This document shows, piece by piece, positions 42,667 to 50,680 of a DNA stretch of 64,000 nt. Positions within the stretch are counted from its first letter, which is position 1. Each line of letters starts with the position of its first letter. The notes under the pieces are model-generated. The model was not told where the DNA came from. It made no database searches and was given only the letters and a program-made list of their open reading frames with translations. The DNA is from Pseudoramibacter sp. (GTDB lineage: Bacteria; Bacillota; Clostridia; Eubacteriales; Eubacteriaceae), in contig NZ_JAKVLT010000001.1 of the NCBI RefSeq assembly GCF_022484225.1, positions 558,001 to 622,000 of the forward strand, in the 5' to 3' direction. Position numbers and translations under genes: made by a program.

Positions 42667-43634
42667 GCGTCACCTTCAGGGCCGTCGGGCTTGTGATAGA
42701 CCTGAATCCCTTCGAGGCCCCAGATCTTTTCTGAAAAATCCCCGGCTTTGGTGTTGCTCTGAACCTTTTCCATGGTGTTCATCCGGGCGTCGATGACATC
42801 CAGGTAGTGGAGCATTTCCGCTTCGGCGAACATCGGCTTCACCGGCGAGCCGTATTCCGGTTCGTAGTGGTGGGACAGCACCATATGCTTGAGCTCCAGC
42901 ACGATTTCCGGGTCGGTGCCGAGCTTTTTCCCGTATTCGTCGATGGCGACAACCCCGGTGATGATGTGGCCGAGGAGCTTGCCTTCCTTCGAATAATCCG
43001 AAACCGAGCCGTTTTCATCAGAGAGCATTTCCACGGATTTGCCCAAATCGTGGAGCATCACCCCGGCGTAGAGCAGGTCCGCGTCGAGAAACGGGTACAG
43101 GGGCGCCAGGGCCTTGGCGTCCCGGAGCATGGACCAGGTGTGAAACAGCAGCCCGCCCTTGTAGGCGTGGTGCATGCGCTTGGCTGCGGGGAAATACATG
43201 AGGGCGGCTTTCTTGTCCTGAATCATCGTGCCGACGAGGGTTTTCAGATCCTGATTTTTAAAGCCGGCGATGGTGTCAAGCAGGTCCTGATACATGGCGT
43301 CGATGTCCGCCGGGGCCGTTTCCACAAATTCGTTGACGCTGACGTCGTCCCCTTCGTTGGTCAGGCGCATCCGGTTGACGATGATCTGAAGGTTGTTGTT
43401 GTATTCCTGAACCTTCGCCTTGATTTTGACAAGCTTGCCTTCGACAAATTCGTCTTCGTCCACGGGCTGAACGTCCCACATTTTGGCGTTCATGCCGTTG
43501 AAATGGCGGTCGGTGAGGGTCATGTTGAAATAACGGCTGCCGTTGGCCGAGGTCTTCACGGTCTGGGATTTGATGAACAAATAGCCCAGGAGGCTGTCTC
43601 CTTTTTTGACTTTCGATAAATCGATATTCTGCAT
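42663..43634 (-). CDS. yhaM: 3'-5' exoribonuclease YhaM family protein
   Basis: 323 residues. An OB-fold (1-95; FNMTLTDRHFNGMNAKMWDV) precedes an HD domain with KGGLLFHTWSML, the metal-binding VMLHDLGKSVEM, LLGHIITG and LSHHYEPEYGSP. YhaM trims RNA and DNA 3' ends in Firmicutes. It is the first gene of a tight operon with the Cys-rich protein and the phosphopantetheinyl transferase. Confidence 0.9.
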   Translation of the reverse strand: MQNIDLSKVKKGDSLLGYLFIKSQTVKTSANGSRYFNMTLTDRHFNGMNAKMWDVQPVDEDEFVEGKLVKIKAKVQEYNNNLQIIVNRMRLTNEGDDVSVNEFVETAPADIDAMYQDLLDTIAGFKNQDLKTLVGTMIQDKKAALMYFPAAKRMHHAYKGGLLFHTWSMLRDAKALAPLYPFLDADLLYAGVMLHDLGKSVEMLSDENGSVSDYSKEGKLLGHIITGVVAIDEYGKKLGTDPEIVLELKHMVLSHHYEPEYGSPVKPMFAEAEMLHYLDVIDARMNTMEKVQSNTKAGDFSEKIWGLEGIQVYHKPDGPEGDA

Positions 43635-43671
43635 GTTACTTCTTTCTATCTCGTATAGGTTTCTCAGGGAT

Positions 43672-44082
43672 TCACGCCGGGTCGTCCGGAAAGATCTTGA
43701 TCCAGATTTCCCGGGTCCGGGGGCCGTCGAATTCGGCGAAATACACGTCCTGCCAGGTGCCCAGAGCGAGCCTGCCGTCTTCGATGAGCAGGGTTTCTGA
43801 GGCGCCGAAAAGGCTGGCCTTCAAATGGGCCGCGGAGTTGCCTTCGACGTGGCGGTAGCCGTCTTCCCACGGAACGATTTTGTTTATTTCCCGGGAAATA
43901 TCGCTTTTCACGTCGGGGTCGGCGTTTTCGTTGACGGTCACAGCCGCCGTGGTGTGGGGGACCCAGACCACAGCCAGGCCGCTTTTAACGCCGGCGTTTT
44001 TCACTGCGTCATTCACCGCCGCCGTCACGTCGAGCATCTGGGTGTGGGCGGTGGTGCGGATTTGTTTCTTGATGATTTTCAT
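43672..44082 (-). CDS. YjbQ family protein (secondary thiamine-phosphate synthase enzyme)
   Basis: 136 residues from ATG 44082, which overlaps the upstream stop as ATGA after GGAG. The family motifs are VTAAVNDAVKNAGVKSGL, VWVPHTTAAVTVNENAD and LGTWQDVYFAEFDGPR, with the conserved His-Thr-Thr and the Glu in ENADPDV. YjbQ can replace ThiE weakly in E. coli; its main role is unclear. It is coupled to the NYN protein. Confidence 0.9.
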   Translation of the reverse strand: MKIIKKQIRTTAHTQMLDVTAAVNDAVKNAGVKSGLAVVWVPHTTAAVTVNENADPDVKSDISREINKIVPWEDGYRHVEGNSAAHLKASLFGASETLLIEDGRLALGTWQDVYFAEFDGPRTREIWIKIFPDDPA

Positions 44083-45080
44083 TTTTTCTCCTGTTTGGAT
44101 TTTCGGCACACGGCCCGGCCCCCGTGGGTATCGTCCACGATGTTCACCGACCGGATGTGCTGCACAAATTTTGAAAACTTCGAATAGCCTTTGTCCTTCC
44201 AGCTGAATCCCGGAAAGGCGGCGTGGACCAGATTGCCGAGGTAGCCGAGCTCGATGCCGGCTTTGCCCGCGGCCTTCACTTTCTTCACAATAAAGGCGGT
44301 CACCTGGCGTTCAGTGTCGTTTTCTTCCGCGAGGGCCACCGTCTGGGACCGGCCGGTCTTGTTCACCGTGAACCGGCTGGATTCTTCGAGGAATTTCGAA
44401 AGCAGGGAGTAGCCGTAATCCCGGACGTCAAAATCCGGATACTTGTTGTTCAGGCGGCTGCCCACCTCGCCGAGGCCCGTGGTCTTGCCCTTGTTGGCGT
44501 TTTCCGTGATGATGGTCGCAATGGTGTTCTCTAGGGATTTCCGGGAAGTCCGGTGGCGTTTTCCCGACGTTTCGCTCGCCGCCTCTTCGGGTTCGTCGCC
44601 GATGTCCTGTTCGTAGGTGTCTAAAATATTTTCCAGGCGGATGAACTTCGTGCAGGCGTTCCGGAAAGACTGAGGGGTCTTTTCTTCGCCCATGCCGATG
44701 ACCCGCATCCCCGATTCCCGGAGCCGGCTCGCCAGCCGGGTGAAGTCGGAATCGCTGGACACGATGCAGAAGCCGTCCACCATCCCGCCGTAGAGAATGT
44801 CCATGGCGTCGATGATCAGGGCCGAATCCGTCGCGTTTTTCCCGGTGACGTTGGCGAACTGCTGAATCGGCGTGATCGACTTGGCGAGGAGTTCGTCCCG
44901 CCATTTGGCGGAGCCGGGGCTCGTCCAGTCGCCGTAGATCCGCTTGTAGGTCGCGACGCCGTAATTGGCCATTTCGTTGAGAATGCCTTCGATATACTTG
45001 GCCGAAATGTTGTCGCCGTCGATGAGGATCGCGAAGCGCAGCTCTTCGACGCCCATTTCTTCGTGCTGTCTGTTTTCCAT
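44079..45080 (-). CDS. NYN domain ribonuclease-like protein with OST-HTH/LOTUS domains
   Basis: 333 residues. The NYN (PIN-like) domain spans 10-150: RFAILIDGDNISAKYIEGIL, NATDSALIIDAMDILYG, CIVSSDSDFTRLA, so all four acidic sites are present. Two winged-helix LOTUS-type domains follow (about 180-255 and 260-330; GEVGSRLNNKYPDFDVRDYG and LGYLGNLVHAAFPGFSWKDK), which bind RNA. Such LabA/MARF1-like proteins are thought to be RNases. It overlaps the YjbQ gene. Confidence 0.88.
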   Translation of the reverse strand: MENRQHEEMGVEELRFAILIDGDNISAKYIEGILNEMANYGVATYKRIYGDWTSPGSAKWRDELLAKSITPIQQFANVTGKNATDSALIIDAMDILYGGMVDGFCIVSSDSDFTRLASRLRESGMRVIGMGEEKTPQSFRNACTKFIRLENILDTYEQDIGDEPEEAASETSGKRHRTSRKSLENTIATIITENANKGKTTGLGEVGSRLNNKYPDFDVRDYGYSLLSKFLEESSRFTVNKTGRSQTVALAEENDTERQVTAFIVKKVKAAGKAGIELGYLGNLVHAAFPGFSWKDKGYSKFSKFVQHIRSVNIVDDTHGGRAVCRKSKQEKK

Positions 45081-45225
45081 AGCGCTCCTTTCTAATCATT
45101 TAATAGTTTTAATCGAATGGTTCTATTTTACCACATCTTGGCAAACTTTCTTGTTTTTTCCTTTATAGCTCTTTCTTAAGAATTGCCCTTTATAATGATT
45201 ATAAAAAAAATAGGAGGGCTTTCTG

Positions 45226-45918
45226 ATGAAACTCTATCCAGCCAAAGTTCAAAAAATCATCAAAGAAACCAGCGATACGTACAGCTATATCCTGGATATT
45301 CCTGAAGGCTACGCCTGGACGGCGGGGCAGCACGCCCTGTGGCGCTTCCAGGATTACGAAGTCAGCGGCGATGAAAAACCCGGCCGGGTCTTCACGATTG
45401 CATCCGCGCCGGGGGACGGCTTTCTCATGTTCACGACCCGGATCGCAGAACCCCACTCCAATTTCAAGGACATTCTGCTGAACCAGATCAAGCCCGGAGA
45501 CGTCATGCTCGTGGCCAACCCGCTGGGCAGCTACACCTTCCACGACGGGACGGACCGCGCCCTGGTCATCGCCGGGGGCATCGGCATCACCCCGATCCGT
45601 TCGCTCTTGAAAGACATGGCGGACAAGCAGGACACCTCGAAAAAGGTCACAGTGCTCTACTCTGACGACCGGGGCGAATTCGCCTATGGGGATTTCTGGA
45701 ACGCCGTTCAGCAGACCCTGCCGAATCTGGACCTCCACCTCATTGACGACCGGAACGCCTTCACCGAAAAAACCGAAGCCTACGCGAAACAGAACGGCAG
45801 CGATGCCGAATACCTCATCGCCGGCTCTCCGGGAATGAACAAGGCTTTCGCCGAAACCCTGAAGGGCCTCGGCGTCGCAGAAGACCGGATCGTCACCGAC
45901 GATTTCCGGGGGTATTGA
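45226..45918 (+). CDS. FAD-dependent oxidoreductase, ferredoxin-NAD(P) reductase type
   Basis: 230 residues. FAD binding is shown by GRVFTIASAP (RxxS/T-type) and NPLGSYTF. NAD(P) binding is shown by LVIAGGIGITPIRSLLKD, and the C-terminal motif is EYLIAGSPGMNKAF. There is no 2Fe-2S ferredoxin domain, so it works with a separate electron carrier. GGAGG precedes the ATG. A clear terminator follows. Confidence 0.87.
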   Translation: MKLYPAKVQKIIKETSDTYSYILDIPEGYAWTAGQHALWRFQDYEVSGDEKPGRVFTIASAPGDGFLMFTTRIAEPHSNFKDILLNQIKPGDVMLVANPLGSYTFHDGTDRALVIAGGIGITPIRSLLKDMADKQDTSKKVTVLYSDDRGEFAYGDFWNAVQQTLPNLDLHLIDDRNAFTEKTEAYAKQNGSDAEYLIAGSPGMNKAFAETLKGLGVAEDRIVTDDFRGY

Positions 45919-45937
45919 GTTTAAGGATTTTAAATCA

Positions 45938-45967
45938 AAAGGGGGGAAATCCCCCTTTCTTTATTTT
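45938..45967 (+). terminator. terminator of the FAD oxidoreductase gene
   Basis: Stem AAAGGGGG/CCCCCTTT with a 5-base loop, followed by a T-rich tract on the plus strand, ahead of mtnN. Confidence 0.85.
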
Positions 45968-45990
45968 TATATCATGATAAGGAGAACATT

Positions 45991-46848
45991 ATGAGCAGCA
46001 AACCAGCTAAAGTGATCGGCGGGATCGTCCTCGGGGCCGGCGCGGCCGTCGGCGCCGGGGTCGGTCTCATCAAAGGCCTCCACAAGGCCATTCAGAACAA
46101 CAACAGCACCATGCCCCTCTACGGCATCATCTGCCCGATGGAAGAGGAAATGGCGCCTTTTCTCGAAGCCATGGACGTGCGCCAGACCTCGGTGATTTCC
46201 GGGCTGACCTTCACCGAAGGCAGTCTGTGCGGCCAGTCCGTCGTCCTCGTCCAGTGCGGGGTGGGGAAGGTCAACGCGGCGGTCTGTGCCCAGGCCCTGT
46301 GCTCCCATTTTCCCATTGACGCCCTGATCAACGTCGGCGTCGCCGGCACCACCCAGGCGGACATTCACCAGGGGGACCTCGTGGCTTCCACCGACGCGGT
46401 TCAGCACGATTTCGACATCACCGTCCGGGGCTTCGCTCCCGGGGAAATCCCTGACCTGCCCGAATGGGACTTCAAGGCGTCCACAGCCTTGTTGGATCTG
46501 GCGGCCCGGGCCTACGAGCTGTGCAAAGACGACATGGACGGCGCGGCCTTCCACGTGGGGCGCATCGCCAGCGGCGACCAGTTCATCGCCGGGGGTCCCC
46601 GGGCCGACGCGATTCACAACACCTTTGATCCGGCGGCGGTCGAAATGGAAGGGGCAGCGGTTGCCCAGGCGGCGGCCCTCAACGACGTGCCGTTCCTGAT
46701 TCTCCGGGCCATTTCCGACAACGCCGACGCCAACGCGCCGACATTGACCTATGACGAATTTCTGCCCCTGGCGATCCGCCACAGCTTCACCCTTGTGTGC
46801 AAAATGCTGACCTTAATCAAAGAGAACGACAAGCTGTCTTTAGGCTGA
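45991..46848 (+). CDS. mtnN: 5'-methylthioadenosine/S-adenosylhomocysteine nucleosidase, with N-terminal extension
   Basis: 285 residues, about 45 longer than usual. The extra N-terminus (KVIGGIVLGAGAAVGAGVGL, about 7-26) is a glycine/alanine-rich hydrophobic stretch, perhaps a membrane tether. From residue 43 the enzyme reads YGIICPMEEEMAPFLEAM, VVLVQCGVGKVNAAVCAQAL, INVGVAGTTQ, then VEMEGAAVAQAA and RAISDNAD (catalytic Asp). It hydrolyses MTA and SAH. GGAG precedes the ATG. Confidence 0.88.
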   Translation: MSSKPAKVIGGIVLGAGAAVGAGVGLIKGLHKAIQNNNSTMPLYGIICPMEEEMAPFLEAMDVRQTSVISGLTFTEGSLCGQSVVLVQCGVGKVNAAVCAQALCSHFPIDALINVGVAGTTQADIHQGDLVASTDAVQHDFDITVRGFAPGEIPDLPEWDFKASTALLDLAARAYELCKDDMDGAAFHVGRIASGDQFIAGGPRADAIHNTFDPAAVEMEGAAVAQAAALNDVPFLILRAISDNADANAPTLTYDEFLPLAIRHSFTLVCKMLTLIKENDKLSLG

Positions 46849-46893
46849 TCGTCAGATCTTTAAATCAGCGCTGAAAAACGCTGTTTTAACGCC

Positions 46894-46930
46894 AAAAAAG
46901 ACTGAAGGCTATTACGCTTCAGTCTTTTTT
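46894..46930. terminator. bidirectional terminator between mtnN and the pilus operon
   Basis: An 8-bp perfect stem (46900-46907 with 46917-46924), six A outside on the left and six T outside on the right. It serves both convergent transcripts. Confidence 0.93.
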
Positions 46931-46939
46931 GTTTGCGCC

Positions 46940-48049
46940 TTATTCGGCGTCTTTTCTGCGTTTTGAGACGACTGTAACGATGAGGATCAGCGCCGCACCG
47001 CCGAGGATGGCGGCCCATCCCGCGATGCGGGTGGCGTCTCCGGTTTTGACTTTGCCGGTTGTGGCGGTCTTGCCGCCGCCGCTCGTCTTCTGAACCAGGA
47101 TGTTGGTGTAAGCCATGCTGTTGGTCTTTTCGCCCACCAGCTGGCTGCCGGAATCCCGGCCGTTGATGACGGCTTTGGCGTTTGCCTGCACTTCGCCTTT
47201 GTCGTCGACCACCTGGCCGTTGGCCTTCACGGCGATGGACGTGCGTTCGACGTTTGGATCTTCGGTTTCGACGGTGCGGTACCGCAGACCCACGGGGACG
47301 TTTTTAAAGACGATGCTTTCGCCGTCTTTGAGGTCGTAGGTCAGGGTTTTGCCGTTCTTTTTGACATTTTCCCCGCCGACGATTTCGATGCTGTCCAGAT
47401 CCACGGTGTTCGTGGAGGAGTCCGCAAAGGTCGTCGTGAAGTGGTACAGGGTATTCGCATTCCCGTTCACCACGTGTTTCGTGACGGTCGGGTCGCTGTC
47501 GGTGATTGCCGAATAGGTGTTTTCAAAGGTCAGCCTGTCGAGCTTGTCTTTGGCTTCGGTGCTGACTTTGCCCTTGGTGACCAGATAGGTCCGGGTGCCG
47601 TTGTTTTTGACAAGGACGCGGATGTAGTACGTGCTTGTATCCACATCCCATCCCGTGCTGCCGGTTTTCTGCGCCGGCGCGGTCTGCACCACTTTAAAGG
47701 TGTATTCGCCGGCCGCCTGGGTCTTCGATGCGAGGTCCAGGGTCGTGGAATAGGTGTAGACCCCTGCCTTTTTGTTCAGTTTGGAAACCGGAATGTCCAG
47801 GGTCCAGGGGTCGCTGACCGCCGGCGGGACCACCCCGTCGTCATTCTGGGCCTCCTGGCTGATCTGAAGGGTCAGGGTTCCGCTGAGGGTGACCCCTTCT
47901 GCAGCTTTCACTTTTTCAGTCACTGTGGGGGCGCCTGCCGCCGCAGCCTGAACGGTGGTGAAGGCGTGGCCAGCTCCCGCGAAGCCCAAAAGGCCGAACA
48001 CCAGGATGGCGAGAACGGCCAGCTTCAGCGGACGTTTGAGAATTGCCAT
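46940..48049 (-). CDS. FctA-type pilin/surface protein with atypical sorting signal
   Basis: 369 residues. A signal peptide (about 1-36, ending in TTVQAAAAG) is followed by two Spy0128/FctA-like domains (GEYTFKVVQTAP, STYYIRVLVKNN, VTKGKV...LTFENTYS) and a third stretch with FKNVPVGLRYRTVE and NSMAYTNI. The end has KVKTGDATR, a hydrophobic helix (WAAILGGAALILIVTVV) and SKRRKDAE. The sorting motif would be VKTGD rather than LPxTG. It is the last gene of the pilus operon, so it may be the minor or anchoring subunit. Confidence 0.82.
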   Translation of the reverse strand: MAILKRPLKLAVLAILVFGLLGFAGAGHAFTTVQAAAAGAPTVTEKVKAAEGVTLSGTLTLQISQEAQNDDGVVPPAVSDPWTLDIPVSKLNKKAGVYTYSTTLDLASKTQAAGEYTFKVVQTAPAQKTGSTGWDVDTSTYYIRVLVKNNGTRTYLVTKGKVSTEAKDKLDRLTFENTYSAITDSDPTVTKHVVNGNANTLYHFTTTFADSSTNTVDLDSIEIVGGENVKKNGKTLTYDLKDGESIVFKNVPVGLRYRTVETEDPNVERTSIAVKANGQVVDDKGEVQANAKAVINGRDSGSQLVGEKTNSMAYTNILVQKTSGGGKTATTGKVKTGDATRIAGWAAILGGAALILIVTVVSKRRKDAE

Positions 48050-48086
48050 GTTTAAACCACCTCCATTTCTGTTGTTTGTGTTGTTT

Positions 48087-49034
48087 TCATGGGTGATGCG
48101 CCTGCTTTCTTTTTTTCATGACCCGCCAGAAAATCAGCGCCGCAATGGCGATGAGGAGGAGGACGTACCACCACCAGGGCAGGGTCTTCCAGAAGGCGCT
48201 TCCCGCGCCGGTTTTCTGAGACTTCTTCGAAAACGGGTTTTTGTAGGTTTGGTCGGTGAGCTTCGCCACGATGATGTAGCGCTTGTTCGTCAGCCCGCTG
48301 GCGCAGGTGGACAGGAGCACGATGTGGCTGTCCGGGTCGATGGTGACCGCCCGCGTGTAGGACGCGGCGCCGAGAAGGTGACTGTAGTAGCTTGTGATCT
48401 CGCTGTGGCTCACTTCGGTGTTGTACAGGGTTGAGTCGTAGGCGTCCCCTTCGATGAACGCAAAGATTTTGAGCCCGTGGTGTTTGCCGCCGAAGTACAG
48501 ATCGCCGTACTTGTGGGTTTTAAACACCTTGTGCTTTTTGAAGCGTTCGAGGTCGCCGAACATCAGATGTTTTTCCATATGGTGTCCATAGATGATGCTG
48601 TTCGCGTCAGAGAAATCGCTGGCGTTGGCGGCATCGAGGAAGGGGGTGCCCGAAAGGGAGAACTTGCCTTTGGCGTTGGTGTTCAGATATTTGTCGTTGT
48701 TCGTGGCCTGGGCGACGGGGTAGTCGATTTTCGTGCCGTAAACCTGCACCCACGCGATGATCTCCGGATTGAGCTTCTGAAGGCTCGCGAAAGAGGTGTA
48801 GGGCTTGCGCTCGGGCTTGTAGGTTTGGAGTACAGTCGGGGAGGCGGCCTGGTAGACCCTGTGAGTATCCCACAGGCAATAGCCTCCAAAGAGCACGAGG
48901 AGCACAAAGAAAATCAGCAGAAACCAGTCGGCCAGACGGTCGAAAAACCGGATGGTGTGCCTTGCCAGCCGCGCCGGCAGGGCTTCCTCTCCGGTCTCCC
49001 GATCTGGGTGAACCTTAGAAGGACGCATCATCAC
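48087..49034 (-). CDS. srtB: class B sortase
   Basis: 315 residues. A cytoplasmic lead and one helix (about 38-58) are followed by the catalytic domain: WVQVYGTKIDYPVAQ, IIYGHHME (catalytic His), LLSTCASG (catalytic Cys), NKRYIIVAKL (catalytic Arg). A second helix near the end (WWWYVLLLIAIAALIFW) is typical of pilus-type class B/C sortases. It stands between two pilin genes and probably polymerises both. Start: GTG or one of the following ATG codons. Confidence 0.88.
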   Translation of the reverse strand: MMMRPSKVHPDRETGEEALPARLARHTIRFFDRLADWFLLIFFVLLVLFGGYCLWDTHRVYQAASPTVLQTYKPERKPYTSFASLQKLNPEIIAWVQVYGTKIDYPVAQATNNDKYLNTNAKGKFSLSGTPFLDAANASDFSDANSIIYGHHMEKHLMFGDLERFKKHKVFKTHKYGDLYFGGKHHGLKIFAFIEGDAYDSTLYNTEVSHSEITSYYSHLLGAASYTRAVTIDPDSHIVLLSTCASGLTNKRYIIVAKLTDQTYKNPFSKKSQKTGAGSAFWKTLPWWWYVLLLIAIAALIFWRVMKKRKQAHHP

Positions 49035-49043
49035 CGTGACGTG

Positions 49044-50106
49044 TTACGCGTCTCTTCTTCTGCGTGAAACCAGGTACAGGGCTGCTGCGCCGGCTGCGAT
49101 GGCGATCATCGCGACGAACGGTGCGATCTTGGTGACAACGCCTGTGAGGGTCACATCCTGATACGTATTGGTATAAACAATGCTGTTGGCATTTTCGCCG
49201 AGGAGCACTTCGCCAGAATCCCGACTGTTGTCTTTAGTCATTGTTTCTCCGCCGTTGCTGGTGATATCAATCTTGGTGGATTTAACGTTCGTCGCCTGAG
49301 CTTCGACGACATCGACTTTAACGCCAGCCGGGACGTTCGTGAACGTTGCGGTTTGATCTTTCTTTAATTTGAAAGTGATGGCACTGCCGTCAACTTTAAC
49401 ATCTGTTGCGCCTGCTACTTTAATGTCGTTGATGAAGCTGGAAACTTCGCCTGAAGTTGTGGATTCTTTGAAAGTAGCAGTGAAGCTATACAGCGTATCC
49501 TTATCGGCGTACTGGTCGTTTTCAACGGTTTTCTTAACTGTGAAAGCGCCGGCTTCTTTTGTAAAGGTGTTGGTGAAGTCGATGCTGTCCACCTTGTTGT
49601 CAAGCTTTTTGTCCGTAATGGTTGTTGGTGCCTTTGGTCACGATGTAGCTGTGATCGCCGTTCTGAGCGACGTAGACATGAACGTAGTAGGTTGTCTTAT
49701 CTACAGTCCAGCCGTAGGGGGCGGTGTCGGCTTTGTCTTTCGGTTCGGTTTCTTTCACTTCGAAAGTATATTCACCGACGGCTGTGGTTTTTGCAGCCAG
49801 GCCTAAAGATTCGCTGACCTTTGTGTTGGCCTTTAAGCTTGCGGCTGGAATGGTGACCGTGTAGTCTGCAACCGTTGCCGGAGCGGCGACGTCGTCGGCA
49901 TTGGGCACTTGTTTAACGGAGAAGACTGCATCGTCTGCAATCGTGATGCCGTCTGCGACGTTGACGGTCTTGTTAACCGTTGGTTCTGTCGCGGTCGGCT
50001 GATCGGATGTCGCCGCATGAGCGGTGAGACCGGTAAATGCTGCGCCTAAGGCTAAAAGAAGAGTCATCGCCGCGGCGATGATCGCTGTACGAATTGATTT
50101 TGCCAT
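49044..50106 (-). pseudogene. FctA-type backbone pilin, split by a frameshift
   Basis: The first frame (50106-49600) has a signal peptide (1-31, ending AHAATS), DYTVTIPAAS, GEYTFEVKE and TTYYVHVYV, then ends in a run that no longer fits. The second frame (to 49044) resumes with ITDKKLDNKVDSIDFTNTFT, goes through two further domains and ends with VTLTGVVTKIAPFVA, a helix and SRRRRDA. One extra base near 49622 separates them; joined, the protein has about 350 residues, like the pilin at 46940. The C-terminus is close to the EVPTGV...AP signal of streptococcal FctA. Broken backbone, or sequence error. Confidence 0.8.
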
Positions 50107-50152
50107 GAGATTTCCTTTCGTATATGAATCTTGAATCTGTGTTCTCTGCGCC

Positions 50153-50677
50153 CTACAAGTTGCGCCTGCGAATCACCGCGAGCACTTTGCCACGGGTGTC
50201 GCCGACGGAAACGGTGCCGTAGGTCCGGCTGTCTTTCGCGTAGGGACGGTTGTCACCGAGAACGAATACCGAATTTTCCCCAACCGTTAAGGGGAATTTC
50301 GCCCCGCCGACCACCGGCAGGGTCTTGGTGTAAATATTGTCTTCCTGCTGCGGATAACCGTTGATTTCGAGGCCGTTTTGACTGTTGATGTCGACTTTGT
50401 CGCCGGCGATGCCGACGACCCGCCGCACCGAAAGCCTGCCCTTTCGGGAGATGACCGCGAGATCGTCCGCCGCGTAGTCCCGGTCGAGGCGGTAGTAGAT
50501 GACGAGGTCGCCGTCTTTGACCGCCGGGGACATGGCGTTTCCTGAAACCTGAGTGATTCCGAAAAAGAAGGTGAAGATCACCACGAGGAACACGAGGATC
50601 AGGCCGATTTTCATCAGCAGGAATAACAAATCACTGAGAAGCGAGGGCCGCTTTTTGGCTTCAGCTTGTGCTGCCAT
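50153..50677 (-). CDS. pilus-locus signal peptidase I with Arg at the catalytic Lys position
   Basis: 174 residues. One helix (about 18-40) is followed by box B GNAMSPAV with the nucleophile Ser, box C GDLVIYYRL, box D LSVRRVVGIAGDKVD and box E FVLGDNRPYAKDSRTYG. In box D a Lys is normally the general base (VKR); here it is VRR. It starts 4 bases after the tip-protein gene, and so may process or help to assemble pilins, as SipA does in streptococci. Confidence 0.85.
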   Translation of the reverse strand: MAAQAEAKKRPSLLSDLLFLLMKIGLILVFLVVIFTFFFGITQVSGNAMSPAVKDGDLVIYYRLDRDYAADDLAVISRKGRLSVRRVVGIAGDKVDINSQNGLEINGYPQQEDNIYTKTLPVVGGAKFPLTVGENSVFVLGDNRPYAKDSRTYGTVSVGDTRGKVLAVIRRRNL

Positions 50678-50680
50678 GCC

